A stretch of DNA of 16,271 bases from Desulfobulbus sp. (lineage in GTDB: Bacteria; Desulfobacterota; Desulfobulbia; Desulfobulbales; Desulfobulbaceae). Both the position numbers and the translations under genes were made by a program. Where the stretch lies: assembly GCA_030600525.1 (NCBI GenBank), contig JAUVLX010000035.1:1-16271 (forward strand), given 5' to 3'. This document shows, in pieces, positions 13,531 to 16,271 of this stretch (position 1 is its first letter; each line of letters begins with the position of its first letter). A model generated the notes under the pieces. That model made no database searches and was not told the DNA's origin. It worked only from the letters and a program-made list of their open reading frames with translations.

Positions 13531-14783
13531 ACGCTCTGGTGCTGTTACTCGCGGGTGGTATTGGTAGTCGTCTCAATTCCTTGGTTGGACATAGGGCCAA
13601 GCCAGCGGTACCTTTTGGGGGGATATATCGTATAATCGATTTTAGCCTTTCCAATGTTATGAATTCCGGACTAAAGAAGGTCGGGGTGCTCACCCAGTAT
13701 AAACCGCTCTCTTTGATGGCCCATATCGGTAATGGAGAGGCGTGGGATTTTACAGGTCGTACTCGCGGCGTAAAAATTTTACCGCCACGAACCGGGGAAA
13801 AGGATTCGGACTGGTACAAGGGAACAGCTGATGCCATTCGCCAGAATATAGATTTTATAAAAAATAACCCTTCCGACCAGGTAGTGCTTCTTTCCGGTGA
13901 TCATATTTATATGATGGATTTTGATGCCATGCTCTCCTTTCATCAGCATAAAGAGGCTGATGTTACTATCGGGATGATGGTGGTTCCAAAGAGCGAGATA
14001 CACCAGTTTGGGGCTGGAATAGTCGATGCGGAGAACCGGATTATCGACTGGGAGGAAAAACCCAAGGAGCCCAAGACCAATCTGGCATCCATGGGGATTT
14101 ATATCTTTGATACAAAGTATTTATTAAAGACTCTTGAAAGGGATAAGCAGGAAGTTGATTTTGGTATGCATATTATCCCGCGGGCAATAGAAAAAGACAG
14201 GGTGTTTGCCTATCCTTTTTACGGCTACTGGAGAGATGTTGGCACGATCCAGTCCTATTGGGAGACGAATATGGAACTTATTCGAGAAAATTCTGAAATT
14301 TCTCCCGAAGAATGGGGTATTCAGCCTAATCCCGCCTATGGGGATCGTCCTATGGACAGGGCACCTAGTCGTTTTGTTGATGGGTGTAGTGTTACCTCGT
14401 CATTAATATCTGCCGGTTGCGTCATTGAGGGGACTGTGGAAAATTCAGTCCTGTCTCCTGGGGTAAAGGTGAAAAAAGGGGCAGTGGTCACCAATTCCAT
14501 TATTTTTGATGACGCTGTCATCGGCAAGGATACCAAGGTCGATCTCACAATTTGCGACAAACGAGTACAGGTTGGCGATGGCGCTGTGATTGGCAATTCC
14601 GACAATATGACGGTTGTTAACAAAAAGTTTCCGACGCACCTCTACACTGGTATTACCCTTATCGGTAAAGAAGCTCATATTCCTGCTGGTGCGGGGGTTG
14701 GTAGAAACTGTATCGTCGATTTCGGATTTGCAGAGACGGATTTTAACGGTTCCCTGGAATTGGGAGACGGTGAGTCGGTTTAG
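13527..14783 (+). CDS. glgC: Glucose-1-phosphate adenylyltransferase GlgC, canonical subunit
   Basis: 418 aa. The ATG at 13527 overlaps the previous stop (ATGA), with GGAGGAG 5-6 nt upstream. The nucleotide-binding loop is canonical (LLAGGIGSRLNSL, residues 8-19), followed by HRAKPAVPFGG (K25 region), IDFSLSNVMNSG, KILPPRTGEKDSDWYKGTADAI, SGDHIYMMDF (D125) and WEEKPKEPKTN (K178). The C-terminal beta-helix contains CVIEGTVENSVLSPGVKVKKGAV. It catalyses ATP plus glucose-1-phosphate to ADP-glucose and pyrophosphate, the first step of bacterial glycogen synthesis. The tight coupling with the variant copy suggests a mixed tetramer, as in plant and GlgC/GlgD enzymes; that is inference. Confidence 0.93.
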   Translation: MNALVLLLAGGIGSRLNSLVGHRAKPAVPFGGIYRIIDFSLSNVMNSGLKKVGVLTQYKPLSLMAHIGNGEAWDFTGRTRGVKILPPRTGEKDSDWYKGTADAIRQNIDFIKNNPSDQVVLLSGDHIYMMDFDAMLSFHQHKEADVTIGMMVVPKSEIHQFGAGIVDAENRIIDWEEKPKEPKTNLASMGIYIFDTKYLLKTLERDKQEVDFGMHIIPRAIEKDRVFAYPFYGYWRDVGTIQSYWETNMELIRENSEISPEEWGIQPNPAYGDRPMDRAPSRFVDGCSVTSSLISAGCVIEGTVENSVLSPGVKVKKGAVVTNSIIFDDAVIGKDTKVDLTICDKRVQVGDGAVIGNSDNMTVVNKKFPTHLYTGITLIGKEAHIPAGAGVGRNCIVDFGFAETDFNGSLELGDGESV

Positions 14784-14793
14784 TTATAGCTCT

Positions 14794-14849
14794 GAGGTAA
14801 GCAGCGTTTACCTCTCTACTGCTTTTGAGCAGAGGATAATGGGGTAAAC
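14794..14849 (+). terminator. Alternative hairpins after glgC
   Basis: GAGGTAA (14794-14800) pairs with TTACCTC (14808-14814). The same segment can instead pair as GTTTACC (14806-14812) with GGTAAAC (14843-14849), enclosing a CTGCT/AGCAG tetraloop hairpin (14819-14832). There is no clear T run, so a classical terminator is not certain. The rest of 14850-15013 shows only AT-rich sequence leading into the tRNA. Confidence 0.35.
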
Positions 14850-15013
14850 CTGGATTCAAATGACCTTATTGGCGCTGTATTCATACTTTTTTATTTCTTC
14901 TTCTGTGATACCTGTAATTTTATTCATGATTCCAGGTTTGTTAAATTCGCAAACATAAAAAAGTAGCGTTCTTGTGTTAATTTTGTTAAAAAATGTCCCT
15001 TGTTAGTTGAGTG

Positions 15014-15089
15014 GTCCCGTAGCTCAGTAGGATAGAGCACTAGATTCCTAATCTAGGTGCCGCTGGTTCGAATCCAGCCGGGATCACCA
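15014..15089 (+). tRNA. tRNA-Arg (anticodon CCT)
   Basis: 76 nt with encoded CCA. Acceptor GGTCCCG (15014-15020) pairs with CGGGATC (15079-15085, one G-T pair); D stem GCTC/GAGC; anticodon stem CTAGA/TCTAG with loop TTCCTAA giving anticodon CCT; T arm GCTGG-TTCGAAT-CCAGC. All helices are intact. It decodes AGG. Confidence 0.95.
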
Positions 15090-15195
15090 TTTTTTAATCT
15101 GTTTTTTCACAAAACGTCTACATTGAAACCGCTCAGGCGATTTTTTCCGTTGTATCTGTTTTATTTCCTACGATTTTTAAAAGGTACGGTTTGTT

Positions 15196-15250
15196 GAGCA
15201 CTGGATTCCTAATCCTGGAGTCGCAGGTTCGAATCCTGCCTGGAGCACCA
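15196..15250 (+). pseudogene. 3' fragment of a second tRNA-Arg(CCT), possible attachment-site scar
   Basis: 55 nt covering the 3' half of the D stem (GAGC), the anticodon arm CTGGA-TTCCTAA-TCCTG (one T-T mismatch), a perfect T arm GCAGG-TTCGAAT-CCTGC, the 3' acceptor strand CTGGAGC and ACCA. The matching 5' acceptor strand (GCTCCAG) and the 5' D arm are missing upstream. It differs from the intact tRNA-Arg(CCT) in stems and variable loop, so it is not a simple duplicate. Confidence 0.7.
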
Positions 15251-15258
15251 TAATATAT

Positions 15259-15305
15259 AAAGGCTAATAACAGGTGATTTCAACTTGTTAGCCTTTATTT
15301 GTTTT
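15259..15305. terminator. Strong hairpin terminator
   Basis: AAAGGCTAA (15259-15267) pairs with TTAGCCTTT (15288-15296) in a perfect 9-bp stem and is followed by a T-rich tail. The A-rich left flank makes it usable in both directions, so it may serve the tRNA side and the leftward gene at 15380. The remainder of 15306-15379 shows nothing I can support. Confidence 0.65.
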
Positions 15306-15379
15306 GACTTTTTTGTCCGTGATATTGTTCGTTTCAGATTGTCATGTGGTAAATTGTGTGAGACTCCTGTTTTAAGCGT

Positions 15380-15889
15380 TTAAGCTGTTGGGGCCTTCTC
15401 TTTTGAAGCAGATTCGCCTTTACCCTGCAAAGTGGCGAGTCCCTCTTCAACTTTCAAAGATTTTTCCTTGAGGATATGTCTGGCCCGAGCATCCATCATT
15501 TTGCTAACTTTAGATAAACCAGGGATTCCTGATAATTTATCAACGGCTGTAGCCAACTGAGCACTTTTATCCATTGCATCGATAATGGGGTGGTCAGCTT
15601 TATTATAATCAGTTATCAACTTGCCTGGGTTTTCTGAGCTTGCACTCAAAATGTTGTATATTAATTTAATTCTCAATTCTGAAGAAATGTCCTCGTTGTC
15701 TATCTCGTCAATTTGACGGGATAGTCCTTCAACCGTTTTACTTAACACTTCTTTATGGCTATATTCTTCAACTAATCTTTTGGATAAATTTGTTTTTTTG
15801 TTGGAGGTGTAAGCGAGCCAAAAAAGTGGTAGGTAAATAGGCATGATAGCCAGAACGAGTCTTGGTGTATCGAGAATTAGAGCTTCCAA
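15380..15889 (-). CDS. Membrane protein, C-terminal part of a frameshifted gene
   Basis: 169 aa from the first possible start (a TTG at 15889) to TAA at 15380. The same frame stays open much further upstream, to a TGA at 16087-16085, but contains no start codon there. That upstream stretch (about 15900-15975) encodes a convincing membrane helix (NFHFSIAWLVLISFIPFLVN). A second helix (LVLAIMPIYLPLFWLAY) follows near the listed N-terminus, then a cytoplasmic helical region (residues about 30-169) with a charged, AKT-rich tail. Because a real helix lies before any start, this is best read as the C-terminal part of the gene that begins in the other frame at the right. No family recognised. Base composition is more AT-rich than the left part of the window. 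Confidence 0.55.
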   Translation of the reverse strand: MEALILDTPRLVLAIMPIYLPLFWLAYTSNKKTNLSKRLVEEYSHKEVLSKTVEGLSRQIDEIDNEDISSELRIKLIYNILSASSENPGKLITDYNKADHPIIDAMDKSAQLATAVDKLSGIPGLSKVSKMMDARARHILKEKSLKVEEGLATLQGKGESASKEKAPTA

Positions 15890-15987
15890 CCCTTTTCCCT
15901 GCAGCCATAAGATCAGATTTACGAGAAAAGGTATAAATGAGATTAAAACTAGCCATGCAATAGAGAAATGAAAATTTTTGGCGTGTT

Positions 15988-16271
15988 TTATGCCCTCATC
16001 TTTTTCTTCTTTTCTGAATAAGCATAACTTAAACCAGCCGTTAGAGCATTTGGCAGTAAGGATGCTATTTTCGTATCCACTTTTTCAATTTTTTTTGTCC
16101 AATTATCTATGAATCGAACAATATCTTCTTCCTTTGCTTCTTGGAAATTATCAATCTCATGCCCTAGTTCATACAAACTCTCCTTAATTTCATTATATGA
16201 TTTTTTGAGCTTATCCTTCAATCCTTCAACTTGAGTTTGCTCTCCATTTTCATCATCTTGAACGTAACCAA
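15988..16271 (-). CDS. N-terminal part of the same membrane protein, partial at the window edge
   Basis: The frame is open from the right window edge (residues GYVQDDENGEQTQVEGLKDK and on) to a TAA at 15990-15988. The visible product is Lys/Glu-rich and probably helical or coiled coil (LKKSYNEIKESLYELGHEID, then IVRFIDNWTKKIEKVDTKIA), followed by LLPNALTAGLSYAYSEKKKK, where it loses similarity to a natural protein end. A shift of one base in the A-rich run near 16001-16005 joins it to the downstream frame. Its true start is outside the window. No family recognised. Confidence 0.5.
   Translation of the reverse strand, partial: GYVQDDENGEQTQVEGLKDKLKKSYNEIKESLYELGHEIDNFQEAKEEDIVRFIDNWTKKIEKVDTKIASLLPNALTAGLSYAYSEKKKKMRA

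Noticed and set aside
15768..15956. Minus-strand 62-codon frame inside the right-end membrane gene
   Set aside because: It overlaps the membrane-helix frame of the frameshifted gene, and its sequence has no hydrophobic pattern or ribosome-binding site.

Overview
The window looks like a chromosomal segment of a Gram-negative, anaerobic, sulfate-reducer-like bacterium. My best guess is the Desulfobulbales, inferred from the gene types and their arrangement, because no marker gene is present. Supporting clues are the phenylacetate-CoA-ligase / ACT / branched-chain amino acid ABC transporter layout, an LptG permease (hence an outer membrane with LPS), a periplasmic FKBP-type prolyl isomerase, and two tandem ADP-glucose pyrophosphorylase genes.

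Region 1 (1-7836, + strand) is a probable aromatic or branched-chain amino acid / organic acid uptake and CoA-activation locus: paaK1, a double-ACT-domain protein, livH-livM-livG-livF (two permeases and two ATPases, with no substrate-binding protein inside the window), a second paaK, and a small secreted OB-fold-like protein. livG and livF are normally packed together but here are pushed apart by a palindromic repeat. Region 2 (7974-8934, + strand) holds a secreted Mip/FKBP-like isomerase and a very small Cys/Lys-rich protein. Region 3 (9234-10447, - strand) is an lptG without an adjacent lptF, preceded by a 43-codon frame that overlaps its GTG start by 4 nt. Region 4 (10817-14783, + strand) has a promoter, a possible 42-aa ORF, a DHH/DHHA1 phosphoesterase with an altered first motif, and then two overlapping GlgC-type genes behind their own promoter-like region. 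The two GlgC proteins differ in the nucleotide-binding loop, which suggests a heteromeric enzyme for glycogen synthesis. Region 5 (15014-16271) has an intact tRNA-Arg(CCT), a 3' fragment of a second tRNA-Arg(CCT), a strong hairpin terminator, and an AT-rich leftward membrane-protein gene that is frameshifted and runs off the window. This looks like the edge of a horizontally acquired region.

The most unusual non-coding signal is a group of three intergenic, nearly perfectly palindromic elements (4952-5093, 8958-9144, 10448-10613), of 142, 187 and 166 bp. Two share sequence along their arms. Two share an exact 18-nt block that looks inserted into one arm. They resemble non-autonomous (MITE-like) elements. 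Other structured non-coding sites are a three-way-junction leader before livH, a hairpin before paaK2, a terminator hairpin placed only 17 nt before the FKBP start codon, and a 14-codon ORF with a good ribosome-binding site overlapping the livG start.
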